A stretch of 64,000 bases of DNA, from assembly GCA_000302695.1 (NCBI GenBank), contig AMFN01000002.1:1055948-1119947 (forward strand). The letters run 5' to 3'. Every line of letters starts with the position of its first letter. Within the stretch, counting starts at the first letter, position 1. Under the pieces are notes generated by a model. The model was not told where the DNA came from and searched no databases. It worked only from the letters and a program-made list of their open reading frames with translations. Position numbers and translations under genes: made by a program. This document shows positions 38,315 to 47,452 of the stretch, piece by piece. This stretch comes from Enterobacteriaceae bacterium LSJC7. Its GTDB lineage: Bacteria; Pseudomonadota; Gammaproteobacteria; Enterobacterales; Enterobacteriaceae.

Positions 38315-38539
38315 ATGAGAGAATTAAACTCTGTAGAAGTAAACGCTGTATCTGGTGCTGGCATCATTACTGATATCGGTGCTTCTCTGGGCCAGAGCAT
38401 TGGCGCAATCGTTGAAGCTGGCGGCAAAGCTGGCGCGACCAATATCGGCCTGCAGATGGGCGCTAGCATCGGTGCTATCGTTGAAACCTCTATTGCAGCG
38501 GTTGCTAATTTCTTCAACAGCCTGTTCGGTCGTAAGTAA
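38315..38539 (+). CDS. Microcin-like (class II) peptide precursor with double-glycine-type leader
   Basis: 74-aa peptide. Residues 1-15, MRELNSVEVNAVSGA, match the leader pattern of class II microcins (microcin L begins MREITLNEMNNVSGA; microcin V MRTLTLNELDSVSGG), with Leu4, Glu8, Val12 and Gly14-Ala15 in register. Cleavage after Ala15 would release 59 residues. The mature part is rich in Gly, Ala and Ile with GxxxG spacing, has no cysteine, and holds an internal duplication: GQSIGAIVEA (26-35) and GASIGAIVET (49-58). It ends in the amphipathic FFNSLFGRK. No immunity gene or CvaA/CvaB-type exporter is visible nearby. It is divergent from the TonB receptor gene and has its own strong downstream terminator. 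Activity is inferred, not shown. Confidence 0.75.
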   Translation: MRELNSVEVNAVSGAGIITDIGASLGQSIGAIVEAGGKAGATNIGLQMGASIGAIVETSIAAVANFFNSLFGRK

Positions 38540-38734
38540 GATTTCTCAGAGAATATAATCTCCTGTCGGACATTACGGATGTATAAGATTTTTGTCTGAG
38601 GTAATATTTAAATATTGCTTCAGAGTGAGAGTGTTGTCATCTATAACGATTATTGCTGCCTGGCAGACGGAGTTCTGTGTCGGTTTCAACATTAATGTGA
38701 ATACTGATGGGCGGTAATTAAACATTCGACAGCT
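38540..38734 (+). other. Long 3' untranslated region of the microcin-like gene
   Basis: 195 bases between the stop codon and the terminator. I find no ORF above 6 codons with a ribosome site here, so no immunity gene is encoded. It could yield a 3'-derived small RNA, which is speculative. Confidence 0.4.
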
Positions 38735-38767
38735 AAAAGGCGCTACATTTATGTGGCGCCTTTTTTA
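38735..38767 (+). terminator. Strong terminator downstream of the microcin-like gene
   Basis: AAAAGGCGCTACAT-TT-ATGTGGCGCCTTTT then TT: a 14-bp stem (one G-U pair) with a U-tract. Confidence 0.92.
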
Positions 38768-38937
38768 TTTCCCGCAGTAGATGTTTTCCATTAGTTAAGC
38801 CATTCCTGGCTCATGTTCTTATTGAATGACGGCATATTCACACCTGTTGTCACCGTGTTGGGCATGGGTAATGCGTTTTTCTGTTACCAGGCACCTTCAC
38901 AGCCGCGAAGGAGAAACAAAACGCTTCCAATAAGAAA

Positions 38938-38956
38938 AATAATGATTATGATTCTC
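38938..38956. promoter_or_regulatory. Fur box upstream of yncE
   Basis: AATAATGATTATGATTCTC matches the 19-base Fur consensus at 15 positions. It lies 88 bases before the yncE ATG. E. coli yncE is iron-regulated through Fur, which agrees. Confidence 0.75.
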
Positions 38957-39043
38957 AATCAATATGGCGCGGCGGCGATGCACCGGCGAGCTGACAGAAT
39001 GCAATGTGAAACGGCCTTAACCTTGTTCTGAAAGGGATTAATC

Positions 39044-40117
39044 ATGGAATTACGTTATTTGTCTGCGAAACTCAAGCCTGGCGCGTTACTGATGGGTGCG
39101 CTGTTGTTAACCTCCTCCTTTGCTGCGTTCAGCGCGCAGGCAGCAGAAGACATGCTGCGTAAGCCAGTTGGTAAAGGCGCCTATGAGATGGTGTGGAACC
39201 CGGCAGAACCCGGCCTGTTCATCGCCACCTCCCAGAGCCGCTCTCTGGATAAAGGTGGCATTGTCTATCGCCTCGATCCGCAAACACTCGATGTGACCCA
39301 GATTATCCATAACGACATCAAACCATTTGGTGCGGCGGTCAACAGCAAAACAGGCATGCTTTATTTTGGCAACACTACCAGCAGCGCGGTTACGGCTATC
39401 GACGCCAAAACCGGCGAGGTGAAAGGGCGCCTGGTGCTCGATGAGCGCGAGCGCAGCGAAAACGTGCGCCCACTGGCGCCACGCGAACTGGTGGTAGATG
39501 AAGCGACGAATACCGTATATATCGGCGGTCTTGGCAACCCGAGTGTGCTGTGGGTGGTTGATGGTGCAACAATGACGCTGCGCACCACCATTACCGGGTT
39601 AGGTAAAATGAATACCGGGCTTGCCGTTGATAGCGACGCAAAGCGTGTTTACACCACCAACGCCGACGGTGAGTTCATCACTATCGATACCGCCACCAAT
39701 AATGTGCTGTCACGTAAAAAACTCCAGGAGGGCGACGCCGCCCATATGTACCTCAACCTGAGCCTCGACAAAGCAGGACACCGTGCGTTTGTGACGGACT
39801 CCAAAGCGGCCGCATTACTGGTGGTGGATACGCAAAAAGGTGAGGTGATAAAGACAATCGAGGTACCGGAATCGTTGGCCGTGCTGTTTAACCCGGTGCG
39901 CAATGAAGTGTACGTAACCCACCGTCAGGCCGGCACGGTGAGCGTGATTGATGGTAAAACCTACGCGGTGAGCAAAACCTTCCAGACACCGACCCATCCT
40001 AACAGCCTGCTACTGTCGGCAGACGGCCAGACGCTGTATGTAAGCGTGAAGCAGGCTTCAAGCCGCCAGAAAGAAGCGACGGCGCCTGACGACGTGGTGC
40101 GCATCGCGCTGCAATAA
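39044..40117 (+). CDS. yncE: Periplasmic beta-propeller protein YncE
   Basis: 357-aa exported seven-bladed beta-propeller (YVTN/NHL-like). A signal peptide ends near AQAAE (residue ~34). Repeats such as TGEVKGRLVLDERE, LYVSVKQ and YVTHRQAGTVSVIDGKTY mark the blades. It matches E. coli YncE from MLRKPVGKGAYEM to the C-terminus. Role unknown; it is iron-repressed in E. coli and a Fur box is present here. The ATG has a GGGATTA-type ribosome site. Confidence 0.92.
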   Translation: MELRYLSAKLKPGALLMGALLLTSSFAAFSAQAAEDMLRKPVGKGAYEMVWNPAEPGLFIATSQSRSLDKGGIVYRLDPQTLDVTQIIHNDIKPFGAAVNSKTGMLYFGNTTSSAVTAIDAKTGEVKGRLVLDERERSENVRPLAPRELVVDEATNTVYIGGLGNPSVLWVVDGATMTLRTTITGLGKMNTGLAVDSDAKRVYTTNADGEFITIDTATNNVLSRKKLQEGDAAHMYLNLSLDKAGHRAFVTDSKAAALLVVDTQKGEVIKTIEVPESLAVLFNPVRNEVYVTHRQAGTVSVIDGKTYAVSKTFQTPTHPNSLLLSADGQTLYVSVKQASSRQKEATAPDDVVRIALQ

Positions 40118-40123
40118 CCCTTG

Positions 40124-40155
40124 ACGGAGGCGCGCTGCGCCTCCGCTTCCTGCCT
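40124..40155. terminator. Hairpin between convergent yncE and FCD regulator
   Basis: CGGAGGCGC-GCT-GCGCCTCCG, a perfect 9-bp stem followed by CTTCCTGCCTTT. Probably terminates yncE; the U-tract is interrupted. Confidence 0.5.
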
Positions 40156-40809
40156 TTAACGGGCGCGGCGCGACAGCGCTGCCAGTACCGTCCTTTGTGA
40201 TAACTCCAGATATGCCGACAGCGCCTGTGCCGCCTGTTCGTTCTGCCCGGCATTCAGCAGCGCCAGAATGGCCCCATTTTTCTCCACGTAGGGCGCGTGC
40301 AGTAGCTCGGCATCATTAAGATGGCCAAACGCCAGACGTAATTCAGCAGAAATATTGCGGTAAATGCGATTAAGGCGCTCGCTATCGGCAAGATCAACAA
40401 TCGCGCTGTGAAACTGCATATTTGCCGTGCCAACCCCAGTCCAGTCCTGTTGCAGACTGAGCGCCCGCGCCTGGCTGACCGCCTGTGTCATACGCTCCAC
40501 GGCAGGGTGCAACGGGTAGGCGTTGCGCAGCGCGCTGCACTCAATTAACTGACGCAGACGATAAATATCAATGATCGCCGCCATATCCGGCTCTGCAACG
40601 TACACGCCGCGATTGGGTTCGTAGCGCAGCAGTCCTTCCTGGGTCAGCAGGCGAAACACTTCGCGCAGTGTATTGCGTGAAATCGTCAGTTGCTCGCTCA
40701 ATGCCGCTTCCGATAACCGCAAACCCGGGGCCAGTTCACCACTGACAATTTTATGCCGGATAGTGTCGGCGGTTTTCTCGGTGAGCAGGGCTGGCTCGGC
40801 TTTTTTCAT
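40156..40809 (-). CDS. GntR-family (FCD/FadR subfamily) transcriptional regulator
   Basis: 217-aa regulator: N-terminal winged helix (residues ~10-75, with LSEQLTISRNTLREVFRLLTQEGLL) and an all-helical FCD ligand-binding domain whose conserved Asp/His positions (HSAIVDLADSERL) suggest metal and carboxylate binding. It is divergent from the 5-oxoproline-type operon, and a palindrome with FadR-like GT-N3-AC spacing lies between them. It is therefore the likely local repressor, sensing an organic acid such as 5-oxoproline (inference). Confidence 0.85.
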   Translation of the reverse strand: MKKAEPALLTEKTADTIRHKIVSGELAPGLRLSEAALSEQLTISRNTLREVFRLLTQEGLLRYEPNRGVYVAEPDMAAIIDIYRLRQLIECSALRNAYPLHPAVERMTQAVSQARALSLQQDWTGVGTANMQFHSAIVDLADSERLNRIYRNISAELRLAFGHLNDAELLHAPYVEKNGAILALLNAGQNEQAAQALSAYLELSQRTVLAALSRRAR

Positions 40810-41026
40810 GGCAGACCACTCCAGAATTGACGAAGCGGCAATAGTTACACACTTCCTTTATATGCAGCAACCGTCGCACGCTATGCACCATAATGGGCCG
40901 CATGCGCATTTTTATGCACCACGATAGTGCATTTGTGCCTGTGAGGTGGTGAAAATGCGATCGGCTTCGCGCTTTCGTATCCTGATGCCGGGTTCCTGTT
41001 GCCACTGTGCTTACGCCTGGCATAGC
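40810..41026. other. Regulator-side part of the FCD/NRAMP intergenic region
   Basis: Non-coding. Contains the regulator promoter region; beyond the palindrome at 41027 I see no other clear element. Confidence 0.35.
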
Positions 41027-41043
41027 TTATTGTTCAACAATAA
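41027..41043. promoter_or_regulatory. Candidate operator for the FCD regulator
   Basis: TTATTGTT-C-AACAATAA, a perfect 8-1-8 palindrome whose core GT-TCA-AC fits the GT-N3-AC pattern of FadR-subfamily sites. It lies 125 bases before the transporter ATG. Confidence 0.6.
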
Positions 41044-41167
41044 AAATACATTAGTTTAACAAGAACAATGCATGACACAACAATGGCCTGAATATTGCTA
41101 ATGATTATGTCGCTACAGATACAGGGCAAAACGTTACGGGGCTAAAACAACAACAGGAGTGACAGCT

Positions 41168-42412
41168 ATGTCCGCTCAGGAAGCTAACAGCAAAAAGGCG
41201 TTTGTGCGCAATCGCCAGTCGTCGCTGATTGCGGCAATCTTTTTAATGGCCACCTCAGCCATTGGTCCAGGCTTTATTACTCAGACAGCCACCTTCACGG
41301 CCACAATGGGAGCGGCGTTTGCCTTTGGCATTCTGGCATCCATCGTGATTGATTACTTTGTGCAGCAAAACATCTGGCGCGTGGTGACACTCACCCGCAT
41401 GCGCGCCGCAGAGCTTGCCAATACGGCGCTACCGGGCAGCGGTTATCTGCTTTCTGTGCTGGTTATCTTCGGCGGTCTGGTGTTTAACATCGGCAACATT
41501 GCCGGGGCTGGGCTGGGCCTGAACGCCTTGTTTGGCCTTGATCCCAAATGGGGTGGCCTGCTGAGCGCGATGCTGGCTATCTATATTTTCTCCTCGCGCC
41601 GCGCCGGTGTGGCTATCGACAGAATGATGATCGTGCTGGGGCTGGTGATGATAGGCCTCACGCTGTATGTCGCCATTGTCTCGCAGCCACCGCTGGGTGA
41701 GGCGCTGCGCCAGAGCGTACTGCCCGATCATATTAATTTTGCCACGATCACAACCATTGTCGGCGGCACCGTCGGGGGCTATATCAGCTACGCCGGGGCG
41801 CACCGCCTGCTCGATAAAGGGACCGTGGGGCCGGATCATATTCATGAAGTGTCATCTGCGGCGACCAAAGGGATTATTGTGGTGGGCGTCATGCGCTACA
41901 TCCTGTTTCTCGCCATTCTCGGTGTGGTGGCAAGCGGGGCGACTATTGATTTATCCGGGCATAACGCCAACCCGGCTTCGCAGGCCTTCCAGTATGCGGC
42001 CGGTGAGTTTGGCCTGCGTATCTTCGGCTTTATTCTCTGGGCGGCGGCTATCACCAGCGTGATTGGTGCGGCTTATACCTCTGTCTCCTTCATGACCGTG
42101 TTTCGCAAATCCTTCACTGAGCGCCAGCGTAGCATTGCCACCATTGTGTTTATTGCGCTGTCACTGGTGGTTTACCTGCTGATGGGTACGGCGCCTGCGG
42201 CGTTGCTGGTGTTTGCCGGTGGTTTTAACGGCCTGGTGCTGCCGGTAGGCATGAGCCTGTTCCTGTATGTGGGCTGGCGGCGTGCAGACCTGATGGCCGG
42301 GTATCATTACCCGCGCTGGCTGCTGTGGTCCGGTCTGGTGATTTGTCTGCTGACCTGGTACATGGGTGTGATGTCAGTGGGCGCGATTTTTAACTTCCTG
42401 AAAGTGGTGTAA
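41168..42412 (+). CDS. NRAMP-fold transporter (YcsG type) lacking metal-binding motifs
   Basis: 414-aa inner-membrane protein with about 11 hydrophobic segments of the NRAMP family. The canonical TM1 motif DPGN is replaced by GPGF (residues 33-36), and no MPH motif is seen in TM6, where [16 protein letters not shown] stands instead. Metal transport is therefore doubtful. B. subtilis has a YcsG homologue beside ycsF and kipIA, the same genes as here, so transport of 5-oxoproline or a related acid is a reasonable inference. The ATG at 41168 has AGGAG 8 bases upstream; it overlaps pxpA by one base. Confidence 0.82.
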   Translation: MSAQEANSKKAFVRNRQSSLIAAIFLMATSAIGPGFITQTATFTATMGAAFAFGILASIVIDYFVQQNIWRVVTLTRMRAAELANTALPGSGYLLSVLVIFGGLVFNIGNIAGAGLGLNALFGLDPKWGGLLSAMLAIYIFSSRRAGVAIDRMMIVLGLVMIGLTLYVAIVSQPPLGEALRQSVLPDHINFATITTIVGGTVGGYISYAGAHRLLDKGTVGPDHIHEVSSAATKGIIVVGVMRYILFLAILGVVASGATIDLSGHNANPASQAFQYAAGEFGLRIFGFILWAAAITSVIGAAYTSVSFMTVFRKSFTERQRSIATIVFIALSLVVYLLMGTAPAALLVFAGGFNGLVLPVGMSLFLYVGWRRADLMAGYHYPRWLLWSGLVICLLTWYMGVMSVGAIFNFLKVV

Positions 42413-43191
42413 TGCCAATGAAGCATATCGATTTAAACAGCGATTTAGGGGAAAGCTACGGCCAGTGGCGCATGGGCGATGACGCCGCCATTTTGCCGGT
42501 AGTCAGTAGTGCTAACGTGGCCTGCGGCTTTCACGCAGGCGATCCGGCCGGCATTTTTAGCACACTCAAATCCGCACAGGCCAACGGCGTGGCGGTTGGT
42601 GCGCATGTGGCGTATCCCGACCTGGTTGGATTTGGCCGCCGCAATATGGATATCGCCAGCGATGAACTCACCGCTGACGTTATCTACCAGATAGGTGCCT
42701 TGCAGGCACTGGCGCGGGCGGCGGGCAGCGACGTGCGTTACGTCAAACCCCACGGCGCGCTTTATAACACCATTGCGCATGATAAACGCCAGGCACTGGC
42801 AGTGATTGCGGCTATGAAGGCGGTTGACCCAGCACTACCGCTGGTGGTGCTGGCGGGTTCGCCGCTGGTGCAACTGGCACAAGAAGAAGGGCTAACGGTG
42901 ATCGCCGAAGCCTTTGCCGACCGTGCCTATCATGCCGATGGCACGCTGGTGTCGCGCCGTGAAGCGGGCGCTGTGCTGCATGATCCGCAGCAGGTGGCAG
43001 AGCGTATGCTGCAACTGATTACTGAAGGCGGGCTTGCGTCCATAGAAGGCACGTTCACCCGCATCAAAGCCGACTCCATCTGCGTACACGGCGATAGCCC
43101 CGGTGCTATTGAGATGGCGCGCCAGTTGCGCGCGTTGCTGGAGAAAAACGGCATTGCGATTCGTTCGTTTACCGACAGGGAGCAGCCATGA
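42412..43191 (+). CDS. pxpA: 5-oxoprolinase subunit A (LamB/YcsF family)
   Basis: 259-aa cytoplasmic subunit of the ATP-dependent PxpABC 5-oxoprolinase, which opens 5-oxoproline to glutamate. The family start [11 protein letters not shown], the block [25 protein letters not shown] and [17 protein letters not shown] are all present. The ATG overlaps the stop of the transporter gene by one base; a second ATG at 42418 is possible. The TGA overlaps the next ATG. Confidence 0.92.
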   Translation: MPMKHIDLNSDLGESYGQWRMGDDAAILPVVSSANVACGFHAGDPAGIFSTLKSAQANGVAVGAHVAYPDLVGFGRRNMDIASDELTADVIYQIGALQALARAAGSDVRYVKPHGALYNTIAHDKRQALAVIAAMKAVDPALPLVVLAGSPLVQLAQEEGLTVIAEAFADRAYHADGTLVSRREAGAVLHDPQQVAERMLQLITEGGLASIEGTFTRIKADSICVHGDSPGAIEMARQLRALLEKNGIAIRSFTDREQP

Positions 43192-43997
43192 ATCCGTATA
43201 TCAAAGCCAGTTCACAGGCCATTGCAGTTGCACGCGAGGCCCGCGGACTGATTCGCCAGGGTTTTGACAAACCAACTGCCGGGATGGCACCCGGCATGAC
43301 CCAGTGCAATATGATTTCGCTTCCCCGCGACTGGGCGTTTGATTTCCTGCTTTACGCGCAGCGTAACCCACAGAGCTGCCCGGTGCTGGATGTGAGTGAA
43401 GCCGGGCGTTTTACCACTGTGCTGGCCGAGGGCGCAGACCTGCGCACCGACATCCCGCGCTACCGGGTGTGGGAGCACGGAGAACTGGCCGATGAAATCA
43501 CCGATGCCACAGCGCTGTGGGCGCAGCACCCGGACCTGGTGACGTTCCTTATTGGCTGTAGCTTTACCTTTGAAACGCCGATGCGCGAGGCGGGTATCGA
43601 TATTCGCCACATTACCGATAACTGCAACGTACCCATGTACAAAACGAACCGCCTGTGCCGCCCGGCAGGGCGCTTGCAGGGTGAACTGGTGGTGTCCATG
43701 CGCCCGATTGCCGCAGAACGCGTGCCAGATGCTGTCACCATTAGCGGGCGTTTCCCGGCAGTGCACGGTGCGCCGGTGCATGTGGGCGACCCGGCACGTC
43801 TGGGCATTGCCGATATTATGCGCCCGGACTTTGGCGATGCGGTGCGCATTGAACCTGGCGAAATCCCGGTGTTCTGGGCCTGCGGCGTCACGCCACAGGC
43901 GGCGGTGATGCGCTCCGGGGTGCCGTTTGCCATCAGCCACGCTCCAGGTCACATGTTTATTACCGACGTACCCGACAGCGCCTGGCAGGGAGGTTAA
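43188..43997 (+). CDS. D-glutamate cyclase-like putative hydro-lyase (DUF1445, YcsI type)
   Basis: 269-aa cytoplasmic protein of the DUF1445 family. The conserved blocks [35 protein letters not shown] and [14 protein letters not shown] are visible. The N-terminal domain of animal D-glutamate cyclase, which interconverts D-glutamate and 5-oxo-D-proline, belongs to the same family. Placement inside a 5-oxoprolinase operon supports a related reaction, but this is inference. It overlaps pxpA by 4 bases, and the next gene starts directly after its stop. Confidence 0.85.
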   Translation: MNPYIKASSQAIAVAREARGLIRQGFDKPTAGMAPGMTQCNMISLPRDWAFDFLLYAQRNPQSCPVLDVSEAGRFTTVLAEGADLRTDIPRYRVWEHGELADEITDATALWAQHPDLVTFLIGCSFTFETPMREAGIDIRHITDNCNVPMYKTNRLCRPAGRLQGELVVSMRPIAAERVPDAVTISGRFPAVHGAPVHVGDPARLGIADIMRPDFGDAVRIEPGEIPVFWACGVTPQAAVMRSGVPFAISHAPGHMFITDVPDSAWQGG

Positions 43998-45575
43998 GTG
44001 CGTTTTCTACCGGTCAACACACGCAGCGTTATGGTGGAACTGCCTGACCTTGAACAGACGCTGGCGTTGCTGGCGGCACTTCAGGCCGAGCCGCTGGCGG
44101 GCATCGAAGAACTTATCCCCGCCGCCCGTACGTTACTGGTGCACTTTTGCCCGTACACCACCAGTGCGTCGGAGCTTGCGCGTGCCATTGCATGCCGCGA
44201 GTTAACGGCAGCGGCCTTGCAGTCCGGCCCGGAGATTATCGTGCCGGTACGCTACTGCGGTGAGGATCTGCCGCAGGTCGCGGAGCACCTGGGCCTCAGC
44301 GTGGCTGACACCATACGCCGCCATACAGAGCATGTCTGGCAGGTGGCCTTCACCGGTTTTGCGCCGGGTTTTGCCTACATGGTGTCGCAATCGGGTATCC
44401 ACGTACCGCGACGCAGTACGCCGCGCACGCGTATCCCGCCGGGTGCAGTGGCGCTGGCAGGGGAGTTCAGCGGGATTTATCCGCGCGAAAGCCCCGGTGG
44501 ATGGCAGTTGATTGGCGAAACACCCCTTAAAATGTGGGATTTACAGCGCGAAACACCTGCGTTGCTGACGCCAGGCGCGCGGGTACGTTTTGTGGATGAA
44601 GCGAGGCAAAGCACCAGCGTCAGTGTGGCACTCAAGCCCGACGCTGTGTGTGATGAGGAGCCAGCGCGCGCACCGGCCATGACCGTTATCACACCGGGTT
44701 TACTGACGCTGTTTCAGGACGATGGTCGCGCAGGGCAGGCAGCGCTCGGAGTATCGCCCTCTGGGGCAATGGACAGTGCCGCACTGCACCGTGCTAACCG
44801 CATTGTTGGCAACGCGCCCGGCACTGCCTGCCTGGAAATCACCTGCGGTGGCCTGCGCACCCGTGTGCATCAACAGCTTGTTATTGCCGTCACCGGCGCG
44901 CCATGCCTGCTGGAGGTTTGCAACGCCAACGGGCAGCGCTTTAACGCTGCAAGTGAACAGCCGGTTGCGCTGGAGCCGGGCGATGAAATAACCCTGCGCG
45001 CAGGTCAACAGGGTGTGCGCAGCTATCTGGCGCTGCGCGGTGGCTTTGTCACCAAACCGGTGCTGGGCAGCAGTGCCTTCGACACGCTTGCGCAGCTCGG
45101 CCCAGCGCCCCTTAAGGCCGCAGACCGGATTTACGCCGCCGCAAACCCTACGCAGGCGGTACAACCTGAAGAGAAAAGCGCACCCTGGCTACCGGGTGAG
45201 GGTGACGTTGTCACGCTGGATGTGGTACCTGGGCCGCGTACTGACTGGTTTGATGCACAGGCGCTCACGCTTCTGGCCTCCCAGCCGTGGCTCGTTACGC
45301 CACAGTCCAACCGCATTGGGCTGCGGCTTTCAGGAGAGCAACCGCTGTCGCGCTGCGTCAGCGCAGAGTTGCCCAGTGAGGGCACCTGTACCGGAGCCAT
45401 TCAGGTGCCTGCGAGTGGGCAGCCGGTGCTATTTCTCAAAGACCGGCCGCTCACCGGCGGTTACCCGGTGATTGGCGCGGTCGCCGATTACCATCTTGAT
45501 CTTGCCGGGCAAATCCCGCCCGGTGCCGTGATTCGTTTTCGTATTCTGGCGTCGTTTGGCGAGATTACGCGCTGA
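43998..45575 (+). CDS. Fused 5-oxoprolinase subunits B and C (KipI-KipA; AHS1-AHS2)
   Basis: 525-aa fusion of two proteins that are usually separate. Residues ~1-215 form the AHS1/PxpB domain ([44 protein letters not shown]). Residues ~228-525 form the AHS2/PxpC domain ([43 protein letters not shown]-type core absent). Together with PxpA they hydrolyse 5-oxoproline with ATP. AHS1-AHS2 is also the carboxyltransferase half of urea carboxylase, relevant because a biotin carboxylase follows. The GTG start directly after the previous stop has GGAGG upstream. Confidence 0.88.
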   Translation: MRFLPVNTRSVMVELPDLEQTLALLAALQAEPLAGIEELIPAARTLLVHFCPYTTSASELARAIACRELTAAALQSGPEIIVPVRYCGEDLPQVAEHLGLSVADTIRRHTEHVWQVAFTGFAPGFAYMVSQSGIHVPRRSTPRTRIPPGAVALAGEFSGIYPRESPGGWQLIGETPLKMWDLQRETPALLTPGARVRFVDEARQSTSVSVALKPDAVCDEEPARAPAMTVITPGLLTLFQDDGRAGQAALGVSPSGAMDSAALHRANRIVGNAPGTACLEITCGGLRTRVHQQLVIAVTGAPCLLEVCNANGQRFNAASEQPVALEPGDEITLRAGQQGVRSYLALRGGFVTKPVLGSSAFDTLAQLGPAPLKAADRIYAAANPTQAVQPEEKSAPWLPGEGDVVTLDVVPGPRTDWFDAQALTLLASQPWLVTPQSNRIGLRLSGEQPLSRCVSAELPSEGTCTGAIQVPASGQPVLFLKDRPLTGGYPVIGAVADYHLDLAGQIPPGAVIRFRILASFGEITR

Positions 45576-45588
45576 TACTGAGGGAAAT

Positions 45589-47322
45589 ATGAACCATTCA
45601 AGCTCACAGCAGCACAAGGTGCTGATTGCCAACCGTGGCGAAATTGCCGTGCGTATTATCCGCGCCTGCCGCGATTACGGTTTCTCAAGCGTGGCGGTCT
45701 ATGCCGACCCCGATATTGACAGCCTGCATGTGCGTATGGCCGACGAAGCCTGGGCGCTTTCCGGCAGCGCCCCCTCCGATACCTACCTGAATATTGACGT
45801 GCTGCTCGACGTAGCAAAACGCAGTGGCGCAACAATGGTGCATCCCGGCTATGGTTTTTTGTCTGAGCGTGCCGAATTTGCCCGTGCGGTCACTGCGGCC
45901 GGACTTATCTGGATTGGGCCTGATGCGGAGACTATCGACCAGCTTGGCGACAAAGTTCAGGCCCGTAAAATCGCGCTGCAAGCGGGCGCACCCCTGGTAA
46001 AAGGCACGGCGGAGCCTGTCACAAACGCCGCTGAAGTGGTGGCGTTTGCCCGCGAGCACGGGCTACCGGTTGCTATTAAGGCGGCGTTTGGCGGCGGTGG
46101 GCGCGGATTGAAGGTGGCCTGGAAACTCGACGAGGTAGAAGAACTGTGGCGTTCGGCGGTGCGAGAAGCACAAGCGGCGTTTGGTCGCGGCGAGTGTTTT
46201 CTTGAACAGTACCTCGACCGCCCACGCCATATTGAGGCTCAGGTCATTGCCGATAAGCACGGCAATGTGGTGGTACTTGGCACTCGCGACTGCTCGTTGC
46301 AGCGACGCAACCAGAAACTGGTAGAAGAAGCGCCAGCACCGTTTATTAGCGATGCTCAGCGCGAGCGCTTTCACCAGGCCGCGCGCGATATCTGCCTGCA
46401 GGCGGGTTACACCAGCGCGGGAACAGTGGAGTTTCTGCTGAGCGCTGATGGCCGACTGTCATTTCTTGAGGTCAACACGCGCTTACAGGTCGAACACCCG
46501 GTTACCGAAGAAACCACCGGCGTTGATATCGTAATTGAGCAGCTGCGCGTGGCGCAGGGGCTGCCGCTCAGTATTCGCGAAACGCCGCCAGCGCGTGGTC
46601 ATGCACTGGAGTTTCGTATTAACGCAGAAGATCCGGGTAAAGGCTTTTTGCCTGTGCCGGGGACCATTACCCGCTTTGTGCCGCCATCCGGCCCGGGCGT
46701 GCGCCTGGACAGTGGCGTTGAAAGCGGTTCAACCATTCCGGGCCATTACGACTCATTAATGGCAAAACTTATCGTTACGGGGGCAACCCGTGAGCAGGCT
46801 ATTGCCCGCGCGCGCCGGGCGCTGGCGGAGTTTGAGATTGATGGCGTTGCATCGGTGCTGCCATTTCACCGTGCGGTACTGTGCGAGGCCGATTTTGTGG
46901 AGAGTTTTGCGGTGCATACCCGCTGGATAGAAACCGACTTTAGCGTACAGCTGCCGCCAGCGGTGCGCACGTTAGCGCCGGAACAGGCCATTACACAGAC
47001 CTGGATAGAAATTGACGGTAAACGTCACCGTCTCGGCCTGCCTGCTCAGCTTTTCAGTACCGCTACACCGCCGCCAGCGGGGGCGACAGCCAGTGCTCAA
47101 CCGCAGGTTGATGAAGGCAAAGTGACATCTCCCATTTCCGGTACGTTGCACCAGTGGATTGCGACTGACGGCCAGGCGGTAGAAGAGGGTGAACTGATTG
47201 CGGTTATGGAGGCGATGAAGATGGAGGTACAGGTCGTGGCTACGCGCAGCGGCACCCTGACGCGTCTTGCTGGCGTGGGCGAATTGCTGGAGGCACAGAT
47301 GCCGCTGGCGCGCATTGAATAA
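45589..47322 (+). CDS. Fused biotin carboxylase and biotin carboxyl carrier protein
   Basis: 577-aa enzyme. Residues ~6-450 are a biotin carboxylase (start [21 protein letters not shown]-grasp [28 protein letters not shown]). The C-terminal ~75 residues are a BCCP domain with biotin-accepting lysine in EAMKMEV. It would carboxylate its own biotin with ATP and bicarbonate. No acetyl-CoA carboxyltransferase gene is nearby, but the upstream AHS1-AHS2 fusion is a carboxyltransferase-type module, so a carboxylation step in lactam or oxoproline opening is possible. The ATG at 45589 has AGGGA upstream. Last gene of the operon. Confidence 0.9.
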   Translation: MNHSSSQQHKVLIANRGEIAVRIIRACRDYGFSSVAVYADPDIDSLHVRMADEAWALSGSAPSDTYLNIDVLLDVAKRSGATMVHPGYGFLSERAEFARAVTAAGLIWIGPDAETIDQLGDKVQARKIALQAGAPLVKGTAEPVTNAAEVVAFAREHGLPVAIKAAFGGGGRGLKVAWKLDEVEELWRSAVREAQAAFGRGECFLEQYLDRPRHIEAQVIADKHGNVVVLGTRDCSLQRRNQKLVEEAPAPFISDAQRERFHQAARDICLQAGYTSAGTVEFLLSADGRLSFLEVNTRLQVEHPVTEETTGVDIVIEQLRVAQGLPLSIRETPPARGHALEFRINAEDPGKGFLPVPGTITRFVPPSGPGVRLDSGVESGSTIPGHYDSLMAKLIVTGATREQAIARARRALAEFEIDGVASVLPFHRAVLCEADFVESFAVHTRWIETDFSVQLPPAVRTLAPEQAITQTWIEIDGKRHRLGLPAQLFSTATPPPAGATASAQPQVDEGKVTSPISGTLHQWIATDGQAVEEGELIAVMEAMKMEVQVVATRSGTLTRLAGVGELLEAQMPLARIE

Positions 47323-47452
47323 GATAAGCACGGCACATGACAAAACGGCCAGTTGGTGTAAACGCCAACTGGCTTGTAGCAAGTTTGTGATGCCAGAAGC
47401 AGACTTTGTACGACAATGAGATTCAACGTGGTACGTCACAGGTGAATAGCAA

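Noticed and set aside
38813-39031. 72-codon frame between the microcin-like gene and yncE, considered as an immunity protein
   Set aside because: Starts after the strong terminator, has no ribosome site, contains the Fur box and yncE promoter, and lacks clear membrane segments.
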